Shown: positions 28,285 through 36,716, numbered from the stretch's first letter. The stretch is DNA of 64,000 nucleotides from Saprospiraceae bacterium (GCA_020628095.1 JAHDFP010000011.1:1-64000), one strand, 5' to 3'. The notes: generated by a model not told the origin, from the letters alone. Program-made: numbers and translations.

Positions 28285-29333
28285 AATCCTAAGGCCTTAT
28301 TCACCATAGACTGATCCACATCACCACCTGCAAAGTCATCAAAAGTTTTTTCTGTGACATTTATAATATGGTCAGCGATAAATCTAGCCCCTTCTTCTGC
28401 TCCTTGCTGTGGAGACTTAATGCAACATTCCCACTCGAGTACTGCCCAGAGGTCGAGTCCATACTGAGATAACTTGGAGAATACTTTTTTGAAATCTACC
28501 TGCCCATCTCCTAGAGATCGGAAACGACCTGCACGATTGCCCCATGATTGGTAGCCTCCGTATACACCTTGTCGTCCATCTGGATTAAACTCGGCATCCT
28601 TGATGTGACAGGCTCTGATGCGCTCATGATAATGATCGATATATTCTATATAATCTAATCCCTGTAGTATGAAATGACTCGGATCGTATAGTAGACAAGC
28701 ACGCGGATGATTGTTGACACGCTCTAAGAACATCTCGTAAGTGACGCCATCATGGAGATCTTCTCCTGGATGGATTTCGTAACAAAGGTCCACTCCACAT
28801 TCGTCAAACTCATTGAGTATAGGCGTCCATCTTTTAGCTAATTCGTCAAAGGCTGTCTCTACGAGTCCAGCAGGTCTCTGTGGCCATGGGTAGACATAAG
28901 GCCAAGCTAATGCACCGGAGAAAGATGCATGACTTTTGAGACCTAAATTCTGAGAGGCTTTTGCTGCTAAACGTAGTTGGTTGATGGCCCACTTTTTTCT
29001 TTCGTCTGGTTTGCCATGTAATTCTGTGGGCGCAAAGGCATCAAACATTTCGTTATATGCGGGGTGGACGGCTACGAGCTGGCCTTGTAAGTGTGTCGAT
29101 AGTTCTGTTATCTGTAGACCATGTTCAGCTATTTTACCTTTGAGTTCGTCGCAGTAATCTTTACTCATCGCGGCCTCTTCGAGATTGATAAGGCGTCTTT
29201 CCCAGGTGGGGATTTGTATGCCTATATATCCGAGATCGGATACCCATTTAGATATAGAGTCTAAAGAATTGAAGGGGGCTTCGTCGCCCATAAATTGCGC
29301 GAGAAATATAGCAGGACCTTTTATAGTCTTCAT
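28281..29333 (-). CDS. Sugar phosphate isomerase/epimerase-like TIM-barrel protein
   Basis: Protein of 350 aa of the xylose-isomerase-like TIM-barrel superfamily (AP endonuclease 2 type). Metal-site residues are visible in CYEIHPGED (about 200-208), LLYDPSHF (about 234-241), ACHIKDAEF (about 262-270) and a late AVLEWEC (about 307-313). No signal peptide, so cytoplasmic. It probably isomerises or epimerises a sugar or polyol, but the substrate cannot be assigned. It is coupled to a TonB-dependent receptor gene by a 4-bp overlap, which suggests catabolism of whatever that receptor imports. Confidence 0.85.
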   Translation of the reverse strand: MKTIKGPAIFLAQFMGDEAPFNSLDSISKWVSDLGYIGIQIPTWERRLINLEEAAMSKDYCDELKGKIAEHGLQITELSTHLQGQLVAVHPAYNEMFDAFAPTELHGKPDERKKWAINQLRLAAKASQNLGLKSHASFSGALAWPYVYPWPQRPAGLVETAFDELAKRWTPILNEFDECGVDLCYEIHPGEDLHDGVTYEMFLERVNNHPRACLLYDPSHFILQGLDYIEYIDHYHERIRACHIKDAEFNPDGRQGVYGGYQSWGNRAGRFRSLGDGQVDFKKVFSKLSQYGLDLWAVLEWECCIKSPQQGAEEGARFIADHIINVTEKTFDDFAGGDVDQSMVNKALGL

Positions 29334-29349
29334 GGTTTTCGATTTTAGA

Positions 29350-29382
29350 GAAAGATAAGAAGACTGTATAAATAGAATGCAA
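29350..29382 (-). promoter_or_regulatory. Probable promoter of the isomerase-TonB receptor pair
   Basis: On the minus strand TTG (29380-29382), a 22-bp spacer and TATCTTTC (29350-29357), one mismatch to TAnnTTTG. The TTG is part of the T-tail of the preceding terminator. The start codon is about 17 bp downstream. Confidence 0.45.
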
Positions 29383-29415
29383 AAAACCAGTCATTTAATA
29401 TTCTAAATGACTGGT
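29380..29415 (-). terminator. Rho-independent terminator downstream of the aromatic operon
   Basis: Perfect 12-bp stem (ACCAGTCATTTA, 29404-29415 on the minus strand, with TAAATGACTGGT, 29386-29397) followed by T6. It lies 236 bp after the stop of the DUF5606 gene, so the operon transcript would carry a long 3' region. Confidence 0.85.
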
Positions 29416-29651
29416 CAGCTAGGATTGATCAACATACCTTACGGTATATTATCTTTTAATGATTTTGTACTTAGTCTAAAAGACAATAGTGTTGTTTCAA
29501 TTGTATTGTGGTGTCCGTTTTCTATATGATTGACCGTTGTCTTACTTTAAGATAGGCAGATATGGCCGTTACGTCCACTGACGGCGTACGTTTAATCGTT
29601 TGTTAACTTATATTATGGAACTTTTTAATTTTTCTTAACGAAAAAGGGGGC
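29416..29651 (-). other. Non-coding region between DUF5606 and its terminator, with several inverted repeats
   Basis: The whole gap 29334-29651 has no gene. On the minus strand this part can form AAGACAA (29537-29543) with TTGTCTT (29480-29486), a GCCGT/ACGGC hairpin near 29565-29585 and a small TACC/GGTA hairpin near 29436-29447, ending in the terminator at 29380. It could be a structured 3' UTR or a small RNA released from it. I see no TAnnTTTG box inside it. Confidence 0.3.
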
Positions 29652-30053
29652 TTATTCTTCCTCCGAGGAGATAAGTAGGTCTTTGGAGTAGAGAACATTA
29701 AACCATTTTATAACCTTTTTCATATCCTTTAAGGATACTTTATCCTCATCGTAATCTGGAAGTATCATTTCGAAATACTCCTCAATGACATGTTTCTCTG
29801 ACTTGACAGCTACGGGTGGGTTAGTCGGATACTTTTCTAACATGGTCTTGAATACTTCCTCTAGCGGTGAGGTATCTTGTAGAGTATAGATAGCAATAGA
29901 GCCAAGTGGAGTAAATTGATGTTTTCTCACGGAGTAAAACTTAGCTTTGCCAGGATGGTCTAGATTTTCAAGTACAAGACCATTATTCTTAGAAGCTATC
30001 AACTTAAATAATCCACCCTCTCCTGATACGGCTATATATGGTTCGATATTCAT
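29652..30053 (-). CDS. DUF5606 family protein
   Basis: Small soluble protein of 133 aa of a family found almost only in Bacteroidota. Recognisable marks are the N-terminal SGEGGLFKLIASKNNGLVLE strand pair, GSIAIYT in the middle, and the conserved LPDYDEDKVSLKDMKKVIKW near residues 93-112. Function unknown. It is the last gene of the tyrA - DAHP synthase operon (37 bp downstream of the latter) and would share its attenuation control. Confidence 0.85.
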   Translation of the reverse strand: MNIEPYIAVSGEGGLFKLIASKNNGLVLENLDHPGKAKFYSVRKHQFTPLGSIAIYTLQDTSPLEEVFKTMLEKYPTNPPVAVKSEKHVIEEYFEMILPDYDEDKVSLKDMKKVIKWFNVLYSKDLLISSEEE

Positions 30054-30090
30054 TTTTACAATTTAACTGTTATTATAGATGCCAAAGTTA

Positions 30091-31182
30091 CTATTCTGAA
30101 AACACCTTTTCTTGCTGATCGATGCTCTCTGCGTGTACCGCTTTTATATAACTAACGAGAAACTTTTCACTTATGGATAATTCTTTGGCCTGTACTTTTG
30201 ATTTTTCTATAATCTCGTTCCATCTTTTTGGTTGATAGATGGTCATATTGTTCTCCTTTTTGTATTGACCTATTTCTCTGGCGGCATTCATACGATTAGA
30301 GATAAGGTTTAGTATTTCTTCGTCTATATGATCTATGACCTCTCTTAGCTGATCTAATTTACTTTGCAGTCGCATGTTATCTTCATAATCATGCCTTAGT
30401 TTCATATCCGTGATCATCTCACCGAATACTTCTGGCGTAATCTGCTGCTTAGCATCACTCCAGGCCTTATCAGGATCTATATGGGATTCTATCATGAGAC
30501 CATCATAGTCGAGATCCATCGCTTTTTGACCTACCGCCTGTAGTATATCTCGTCGACCACATATATGACTGGGGTCGCATATCATAGGTATCTCTGGTAC
30601 ACGCCTCATAAATTCGATGGCGATTTGCCATTGCGGACGATTTCTATAAAATTTTTCGCCGAGATTAGAAAACCCGCGATGTATCGCGCCCAGTTCTTTG
30701 ACACCAGCTTTTTTCAGTCTTTCTATACCGCCTATCCATAGTGCGAGATCAGGATTGATAGGATTTTTGACTAGAACAGGGACGTCCACGCCCTTTAGAG
30801 CATCGGCGATCTCTTGCACGGCAAAAGGATTGACAGTAGTACGCGCGCCTATCCATAGCACATCTATATCAAATTCTAAACACAACTCCACGTGTTTAGC
30901 TTTCGCCACCTCGACTGTGACAGGAAACCCTGTCTCTTCTTTGACCTTTTGCATCCAGGGTAATCCTTTGACACCGACACCTTCGAATGATCCAGGACTC
31001 GTTCTAGGCTTCCAGATTCCTGCTCTATAGATATCCGATTTGCCTGTTTTTTTGAGTCGATGAGCAGTCTCTAGTACTTGCTCTTCCGTCTCCGCACTGC
31101 ATGGGCCTGCAATGACTATAGGTCTTTTTTCTTTGGTTAACCATGATAATGGTCTTACTTGAATTTCTCCTTGCGTTTCCAT
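30091..31182 (-). CDS. Bifunctional 3-deoxy-7-phosphoheptulonate synthase / chorismate mutase type II
   Basis: First committed enzyme of the shikimate pathway (phosphoenolpyruvate plus erythrose 4-phosphate to DAHP), fused to chorismate mutase (chorismate to prephenate). Residues about 15-260 form the DAHP synthase barrel with AGPCSAETEEQ, GIWKPRTSPGSFEG, HRGFSNLGE and CDPSHICGRR. Residues about 272-363 form an AroQ-type helical mutase (LRxxIDxIDxEILNLISNRM, then the IYQPKRW segment). The 363-aa length is standard for the Bacteroidota fusion. It is co-transcribed 25 bp downstream of tyrA, so the operon covers both entry to the pathway and the tyrosine branch. Confidence 0.93.
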   Translation of the reverse strand: METQGEIQVRPLSWLTKEKRPIVIAGPCSAETEEQVLETAHRLKKTGKSDIYRAGIWKPRTSPGSFEGVGVKGLPWMQKVKEETGFPVTVEVAKAKHVELCLEFDIDVLWIGARTTVNPFAVQEIADALKGVDVPVLVKNPINPDLALWIGGIERLKKAGVKELGAIHRGFSNLGEKFYRNRPQWQIAIEFMRRVPEIPMICDPSHICGRRDILQAVGQKAMDLDYDGLMIESHIDPDKAWSDAKQQITPEVFGEMITDMKLRHDYEDNMRLQSKLDQLREVIDHIDEEILNLISNRMNAAREIGQYKKENNMTIYQPKRWNEIIEKSKVQAKELSISEKFLVSYIKAVHAESIDQQEKVFSE

Positions 31183-31207
31183 GTTCTTATAATTAGTCTT
31201 CTATTTT

Positions 31208-32077
31208 TTAGCTTTTGATATTTTGTTTGATGCCTTTGAGTACACCAGATATTTTATTTGATTCTGATATGGCGGCATACATACCTGTCCAGTCCCTCTG
31301 GTCCACCAGTTCCTTATATTTTTTCATGTACTTGATATATACATCTATGGCTTCCGAGAGATAATCTGGGTTTTTTTCGAATATGGCAGTCCAAGTTGTC
31401 GGATTGCATTTAGCAAGTCGGGCGGTAGAGGCAAATCCCGTACTGGCTAGATTAAAAATTTGCTTGTCATCTTTTTCTATTTCTAACACCGTCTGACTAA
31501 GCGCAAAAGAGGTCACATGAGAAAGATGAGATACATAGGCCAGATGTTTGTCATGTTCTTCTGGATTAAGATAAAAAGTATTCATACCTAAAAACTCGAA
31601 TACCTTCAACGCTTTCTCTAGTGCTTCGGGCTCGCTTTTTTCTTTTTCGCAGATTATATTTTTCTTACCATGAAAGAGATTAAGAATGGCAGCCTCTGGC
31701 CCAGAGAACTCTGTACCAGCTAATGGATGTGCTGCGACAAATCGTTTTCTATTGGGATGATCTTTGACAGCGAGGCAGATGTCCGATTTAGTAGAGCCGA
31801 CATCTATGGCGACTTGGTTGTCGCTAAGATTATCAAGTATATGAGGTAATATTTTTTCTATGATGTTAACTGGGGTTGCGATAATCATGACCTCGGATTC
31901 TGCGAGCGCTTCTTCCATCGATATAACCTTTTCTACGAGCTTAAGCTCTACGGCTTTCTCACCATGAGAGGGATTCTTATCGACTCCATATACCTGTATA
32001 GTACCTAATGATCTATTGTTTAGTTCTTTGGCAATTGATCCACCTATAAGTCCAAGACCGACTATTGTAATTATCAT
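31208..32077 (-). CDS. tyrA: Prephenate dehydrogenase
   Basis: Tyrosine-branch enzyme of 289 aa: prephenate plus NAD(P)+ to 4-hydroxyphenylpyruvate. A Rossmann nucleotide-binding motif VGLGLIGGS is at 6-14. DVGSTKSDIC and the active-site AAHPLAGTEFSGP follow, then the helical dimerisation domain with YVSHLSHVTSFAL. No ACT domain is fused, so the enzyme itself lacks that allosteric module. It is the first gene of the operon. Its ATG lies 12 nt after the T-run of a terminator preceded by a Tyr-rich leader ORF, which indicates transcriptional attenuation. Confidence 0.94.
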   Translation of the reverse strand: MIITIVGLGLIGGSIAKELNNRSLGTIQVYGVDKNPSHGEKAVELKLVEKVISMEEALAESEVMIIATPVNIIEKILPHILDNLSDNQVAIDVGSTKSDICLAVKDHPNRKRFVAAHPLAGTEFSGPEAAILNLFHGKKNIICEKEKSEPEALEKALKVFEFLGMNTFYLNPEEHDKHLAYVSHLSHVTSFALSQTVLEIEKDDKQIFNLASTGFASTARLAKCNPTTWTAIFEKNPDYLSEAIDVYIKYMKKYKELVDQRDWTGMYAAISESNKISGVLKGIKQNIKS

Positions 32078-32088
32078 AACCTATATCT

Positions 32089-32118
32089 AAAAAAAAAGTC
32101 CGAAGAAATCCTCGGACT
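32089..32118 (-). terminator. Leader terminator (attenuator) in front of tyrA
   Basis: On the minus strand AGTCCGAGG (32110-32118) pairs over 9 bp (one G-U) with CTTCGGACT (32097-32105) around an ATTT tetraloop, followed by a run of nine T ending at 32089. It sits between the leader ORF and the tyrA start, where a plain end-of-operon terminator would block the operon unless relieved. It could also stop read-through from the upstream amidohydrolase genes. Confidence 0.88.
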
Positions 32119-32149
32119 AATATTTTCTTTTATTTAAAAAGCAATACAA

Positions 32150-32209
32150 TCAGAGGACAACTTCTGTAGTCCAATAACCATAATATGTATTGCAATAATT
32201 ATTTCGCAT
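32150..32209 (-). CDS. Putative Tyr/Trp-rich leader peptide of the tyrA operon (19 aa)
   Basis: Too short for ordinary gene finding. The ATG at 32209 opens a 19-codon ORF encoding MRNNYCNTYYGYWTTEVVL and closes with TGA at 32150-32152. Tyr codons are at positions 5, 9, 10 and 12, with Trp at 13. The ATG lies 7 nt after a near-perfect promoter box, so translation would start almost at the first base of the RNA. The segment GTCCTC just before the stop (32153-32158) can pair with GAGGAT inside the terminator (32108-32113), and TTGGACTA (32167-32174) can pair with TAGTCCGA (32112-32119). A ribosome at the stop codon would mask the first of these, while one stalled at the Tyr codons would leave it free. 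That logic fits classical ribosome-mediated attenuation. No expression evidence is available. Confidence 0.7.
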   Translation of the reverse strand: MRNNYCNTYYGYWTTEVVL

Positions 32210-32216
32210 CGAAGTA

Positions 32217-32247
32217 CAAACTTAAGGGGAATATATTACTCCATCAA
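32217..32247 (-). promoter_or_regulatory. Promoter of the leader-tyrA operon
   Basis: On the minus strand TTG (32245-32247), a 20-bp spacer and TAAGTTTG (32217-32224), a full match to TTG/TAnnTTTG. It lies 30 bp after the stop of the upstream amidohydrolase gene and directly in front of the leader ORF. Confidence 0.75.
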
Positions 32248-32276
32248 TAGGGTGAGTCATATAATTTAGTTTCACT

Positions 32277-33560
32277 CTATTCCTTGACCCCAGGGTCTCT
32301 TTGCAAGAATTCTTCGTAGAGCAAAGTATGTCTGCTTTCCAGAGGTACTTTCCACCCATCTATGAATAAATGTTTAATCTGAGTCTTCGTCTCGAATGGG
32401 TCACCATCTGAGACAAAAACATTGGCTACTTTTCCTCTTTCTATCGTGCCGTACTTGTCATCTATTCCAAAAATTTCTGCTGGAATAATGGTCACGGCCT
32501 TGAATGCTTCTCTCCATCCCATTCCATAAGCAGCGGCAAATCCAGCATTGTAAGGTAAGTTGCGCACATTCTCGGTTTCGTTAGTTCTGATCGCGACTTT
32601 CACGCCAGCTTTTTGCATTTTGCCTGCATTAGAATAAGCTGCGTCGAAATGGTCAGACGAGCGTCTCGGATTACTCAATATAGGTCCAGTGATAACGGGG
32701 ATATTGTATTTGGCCAAAGAGTCCGCAACCCTATATCCTTCTGCGACACCAGTGAAAATGGCCTTGACTTCATTTTCATTGACCCAGGCTATGGCGCTGA
32801 GTATATCAGATTTTTGATTTACCTCGATAAGTAGAGGTGCCTCTTTATTCACGATAGGAATAAGAGCATCTAATTGTGGGTTATATTTGGTCTGTCCTTT
32901 GGCGGCTAGTTGTGCCTGTAACTTGGCCTTATCCCAAAATTCTTTTAGTTTTTTCTTGGCTTTAGCTTCATCTTTTTTGATGTCCTCAGCAGATCGGCGA
33001 TCCCATCGACCTCTCTTGCCAGTACTTGGATAGTTAAATACCACTCCCTTAAATCCAGCATACATCTGCTCTGGTGTGTAGCCGTGCAGATTGATAAGTG
33101 CTGCCGTGCCAGGGAATCGACCTCCCGACGGAACAGCAAGGACGCTGGTGACTCCATTGACCCGAGTGACGGGTATATTAACTGAGTTAGGGTTAACCGC
33201 CGTGAGTGCTTGCATGTGAGGTGTGAATTCTCCTATTTCGTTATGGTCCTGTGTAAGAGATACAGCACCAATTTCTGCTAGTCCTAGTTTGGTACCGCTG
33301 TCGATCATTCCAGGATAGATCATAAGGCCTTTGCAATCCACTATCGTGGCGCCAGGATGGTCGATGGTCTCGGCAACTTCTTTGATTAGTCCATTTTCTA
33401 TAAGGACGTCGGCATCTATGAGTCCTTCGTAGACTGTCTCTACACGACCGTCTTTGAGTAGGAATATACCAGATTTTGATTTTTCTACCTGTTGCGATGT
33501 GAGCATCAAGGGTAAGACTAATAATAGAAGAACTTTATATATGGATTGACAATTTTTCAT
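32277..33560 (-). CDS. Exported amidohydrolase-fold protein lacking the usual metal ligands
   Basis: I place the start at ATG 33560, giving 427 aa, because a typical signal peptide follows (MKNCQSIYKVLLLLVLPLML, then SQQ); an upstream TTG would add six polar residues. The fold is imidazolonepropionase-like: ILLKDG, VLIENGLIKEV, MIYPGMIDSGTKLGL, and at the end GTIERGKVANVFVSDGDPF. In active enzymes PGMID is followed by HxH; here it is SGTKL, and the later acidic position reads TNETE. The protein is therefore probably not a metal hydrolase of the classical type. It is the third of three same-strand paralogues. Confidence 0.8.
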   Translation of the reverse strand: MKNCQSIYKVLLLLVLPLMLTSQQVEKSKSGIFLLKDGRVETVYEGLIDADVLIENGLIKEVAETIDHPGATIVDCKGLMIYPGMIDSGTKLGLAEIGAVSLTQDHNEIGEFTPHMQALTAVNPNSVNIPVTRVNGVTSVLAVPSGGRFPGTAALINLHGYTPEQMYAGFKGVVFNYPSTGKRGRWDRRSAEDIKKDEAKAKKKLKEFWDKAKLQAQLAAKGQTKYNPQLDALIPIVNKEAPLLIEVNQKSDILSAIAWVNENEVKAIFTGVAEGYRVADSLAKYNIPVITGPILSNPRRSSDHFDAAYSNAGKMQKAGVKVAIRTNETENVRNLPYNAGFAAAYGMGWREAFKAVTIIPAEIFGIDDKYGTIERGKVANVFVSDGDPFETKTQIKHLFIDGWKVPLESRHTLLYEEFLQRDPGVKE

Positions 33561-33596
33561 TTCTGCTAATTTTTTCAAAGAGTGATTAACTACTAA

Positions 33597-34958
33597 TTAC
33601 TTTCTGTAAGAGAGATTATAAAAATGAACATCCTGCAAGCAGCCGTCTGCATGATTATGACCGCACTTATGGAGTTCTTCTTCATAAAAAGCAGGAATAC
33701 TTTCTTCTGGATCTATATCGATCCGCATATCATTAGGATCACTATTAGTATCAAACCTCACCACGCCATCCACGATAGTATATTGATTGATGGCATAAAC
33801 AGACAAAGGGTGTTCTTTGAATATGGCAATATCTCCTTCTTTACCGACTTCTATAGAGCCTACTCTTTTATCTATACCCAGTTGGATGGCGGGATTGATC
33901 GTTATCAGTCTTAGTGCTTCGTTATCCGAGAGATCGCCATACTTTTGGGCTTTGGCCGCTTCGTGATACAGATGCCTTATAAGTTCTCTGGAGTCAGAGT
34001 TAATAGAGGTGACGACACCATTCTTAGTCAAGATGGCGGCGTTATATGCAGTAGAATAATAGACTTCGAACTTGTAAGCCCACCAATCAGAGAATACAGA
34101 AGCATAAGCGCCGAATTCTGCCAATTCTGGCGCAACCTTAAATCCTTCATTGACATGTTGGAATGTTATTTTATCAACTCCGTAGTCGCTTAGAACATTC
34201 ATCAGCATCAAGATTTCGTCAGCTCTATACGAGTGGCAGTGGATCATAATTTCGCCAGAAAGAATGCCAGCGATAGTCTCATGTCTTAGGTTATACTCAG
34301 GTGGCACTTTGGTTTTTCCTGATTTATAATCTTTCCATTGCTGCGTATAGGCTTTGGCATCTTCGAATGCATGTCTAAAGACTTGCTCCACACCCATACG
34401 CGTCGCGGGTACGATGCTATTACGCTCGCCATGTACACGCATCGGATTTTCTCCTAGGGCAAATTTGATGGTACGCATAGCGCCTTCCATTCGTAATTCG
34501 TCAGGGTCCATGACGCCCCATCTGTGTTTGATGGTTTCGCACTGACCACCGATAGCATTAGCTGATCCATGCATAGCATGAGATATGGTGACGCCACCTG
34601 CTAAGGCTCTGTAGATGTTGATGTCATAAGGATTGAGAGCGTCGCCGACCCACACTTCGGCAGTATTTGGGTTAGTAGCTTCATTGACTGCATCTATGGC
34701 GATATGAGAGTGCGCATCTATAATGCCGGGCATCACGTATAATCCTTTGGCATCTATGGTCTTGATATTACCCGCATCGAGTCCTTCTCCTATCTGTGAT
34801 ATCTTACCATTGCGGATGAGTACATCGGTATTCTCTTTGATGCCCTCTGTTATGGTGATTACTGTACCATTCTTGATTAAAATGTCACCCGTTTCTGCTT
34901 GCCCGAAAGTGTAGAGTGAGCATAAAACCAACGATGCTATGAATATTATTTTTTTCAT
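33597..34958 (-). CDS. Exported amidohydrolase (imidazolonepropionase-like) with HxH motif
   Basis: Start taken at ATG 34958 (453 aa), which begins a clean signal peptide MKKIIFIASLVLCSLYTFGQ; an upstream TTG would prefix 12 residues. Metal-site residues are present: HSH in PGIIDAHSHIA, a later His pair in MIHCHSYR, and Asp in SINSDSRELIRH. The C-terminal GSIEVGKEGDIAIFKEHPL returns to the small beta domain. Substrate unknown; periplasmic. It sits between two paralogues that lack these ligands and may be the only active member of the set. Confidence 0.82.
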   Translation of the reverse strand: MKKIIFIASLVLCSLYTFGQAETGDILIKNGTVITITEGIKENTDVLIRNGKISQIGEGLDAGNIKTIDAKGLYVMPGIIDAHSHIAIDAVNEATNPNTAEVWVGDALNPYDINIYRALAGGVTISHAMHGSANAIGGQCETIKHRWGVMDPDELRMEGAMRTIKFALGENPMRVHGERNSIVPATRMGVEQVFRHAFEDAKAYTQQWKDYKSGKTKVPPEYNLRHETIAGILSGEIMIHCHSYRADEILMLMNVLSDYGVDKITFQHVNEGFKVAPELAEFGAYASVFSDWWAYKFEVYYSTAYNAAILTKNGVVTSINSDSRELIRHLYHEAAKAQKYGDLSDNEALRLITINPAIQLGIDKRVGSIEVGKEGDIAIFKEHPLSVYAINQYTIVDGVVRFDTNSDPNDMRIDIDPEESIPAFYEEELHKCGHNHADGCLQDVHFYNLSYRK

Positions 34959-35030
34959 CTGTTTCAATAATTTATTACTCAGGAAGAGATTCAAAATAAT
35001 TTCTATTATGAAATAAACAAGATTGTCGTT

Positions 35031-36716
35031 CTATTCTGGAGAACTCTTTTTACTGCCAGATATTGGAAATGATCCAAATTCTGCAACACTGATATTACCC
35101 TCGAAAGAATCACCAGCAAAGTTGAGGTCAAAGTCTACGATGAGCTCCATACCATTATTAACTACTGTAAGTGTAAATAAGACATTGTCCTCGTTGAACT
35201 TAACATTTTCGGCTTCGTCTTTATCTCCTGGTTCGTCGTCTCCTTCTACTTCTATGACGCCAGCATCGGAGATAAAGATAGTTCCTGACTGCCCGTCACC
35301 TGGGATTTCTATATCATAGCTCCATGCACCCACCAATGATTTCGCTACTTCTCCAGCTTCACCCTCAGCGGCCTTTTCTTTGACTTCCATCTCATATTTG
35401 CTGCCTTCTACGAACATGTATTTGATCGCCGATTCTTTATCAAAATACGGCTGAGTAGAGATCATAATATTGGCCAGTTTTCCTTCTGATAATGTTCCTG
35501 TTACGTTGTCTATACCCAGTATTTTGGCTGGATTAGTCGTAAGTGCTGCAAGGGCTGCTTCTTGGGATAACCCTTGCTCGATCATTTTCAAGATGTTTTT
35601 CTTTACATTGGCTGGCTTAGCTCCCATCAGAGAAAAACCAAAAGGAATCCTTTCTTTTTCGAGCATCATGGCCTGAGACTTATACGACTTAAGGGTTTCT
35701 TTTTTTCTCTTCTCTAGAGCCTCTTTTTCTGGATTTTTCTCTTTTTCTTCTTTCTTATCATCAGATTTTGCTTTATCTGATTTTTTATCCTTCTTCTCTT
35801 CTTTAGGGAGACTAGTGGATAGAAGGATATGAGCACCAGACTGTTTTACTTTCTGCAAGGCTGGTGTGACATATTTGACATTCGTCAATACAAGATTATA
35901 ACCTAATTCTTTTTTTAGTTGAAGGGCTCTGAATATCTCTTTAGGCTTAGATGCTTTAGCGAAGAGTGACATCTCCTTATTTGTCAGAGGTATCAAGGCT
36001 TGCAAGGATTTGTCTTTTTTGGGTCTTTGCATTCCTTGGGTATTGGTCTTATACATTCTTCTATGATCTGATAACCCTTGGGCATTTTTATAAAGGTTGC
36101 GCCACTTAGCCATAACGCCTATGATCGTAGAAGGGTAGACGCCGCGACTACCAGAAAATTGCATATAGATAGATGCCTTTTCTTTCATAACTAAATCTTC
36201 GGCATCACCTCTAGATAGTGCGATTAATGCACCAGTTCCTGGTAACATTTTGCCTGATGGAGCCGTATGCGATATTGCAAACCCTGACTCTCGCATAGAT
36301 TTGATCGAAGATTCTTTTCCAGATACCATTTCGGCGGCTAATTTTTCTGGTGTAATGCCAGCGACATCATTAGGTGCAGCACCTGGAAATTTCACTTTAG
36401 GTCTATCTTCTTTACCTTCTGATTTAGCTATGCCTGTATGAGAAAGACCATCTATAAAAGCTGCATAAGCATAGGCAGAATCAGCCTCGATCACCTGAGC
36501 ATCTATCGGTGGGTCTATTTGTCTGGCTACTTTTTTTATAAGTCCATTTTCTATAAGGATATCACCGAGACCAAAACTGTCCGTAGGTGATTTGATAATA
36601 TGGACATCATTAATTAAGTAAGTGGACGTCACATCGGGTACTATATTATAGTCTATCTGCGCATGAGACACATATGCACAGCTTACTATTATCAGAATGA
36701 GCTTTATTTTTTTCAC
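35031..36716 (-). CDS. Exported amidohydrolase-like protein with charged insert and C-terminal beta domain, metal ligands lost
   Basis: 561 aa, GTG start at 36716, signal peptide about 1-19 (ending SHA). It has the amidohydrolase beta domain and barrel (DILIENGLIKKV, then AAFIDGLSHTGIA where HxH is expected) and the closing GTLSEGKLANIMIS. A Lys/Glu/Asp-rich insertion (about residues 300-350) is unusual, and an extra 110-residue C-terminal beta domain (LVGAWSYDIEIPG onward) resembles lipocalin-like repeats often attached to such proteins. First gene of the three-gene set. Probably non-catalytic or altered in mechanism. Confidence 0.75.
   Translation of the reverse strand: MKKIKLILIIVSCAYVSHAQIDYNIVPDVTSTYLINDVHIIKSPTDSFGLGDILIENGLIKKVARQIDPPIDAQVIEADSAYAYAAFIDGLSHTGIAKSEGKEDRPKVKFPGAAPNDVAGITPEKLAAEMVSGKESSIKSMRESGFAISHTAPSGKMLPGTGALIALSRGDAEDLVMKEKASIYMQFSGSRGVYPSTIIGVMAKWRNLYKNAQGLSDHRRMYKTNTQGMQRPKKDKSLQALIPLTNKEMSLFAKASKPKEIFRALQLKKELGYNLVLTNVKYVTPALQKVKQSGAHILLSTSLPKEEKKDKKSDKAKSDDKKEEKEKNPEKEALEKRKKETLKSYKSQAMMLEKERIPFGFSLMGAKPANVKKNILKMIEQGLSQEAALAALTTNPAKILGIDNVTGTLSEGKLANIMISTQPYFDKESAIKYMFVEGSKYEMEVKEKAAEGEAGEVAKSLVGAWSYDIEIPGDGQSGTIFISDAGVIEVEGDDEPGDKDEAENVKFNEDNVLFTLTVVNNGMELIVDFDLNFAGDSFEGNISVAEFGSFPISGSKKSSPE

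Noticed and set aside
32089-32118. The hairpin as a simple terminator for the upstream amidohydrolase genes
   Set aside because: It lies about 160 bp after their stop and downstream of a separate perfect promoter and leader ORF, so it would terminate the tyrA transcript itself; a dual role is still possible.
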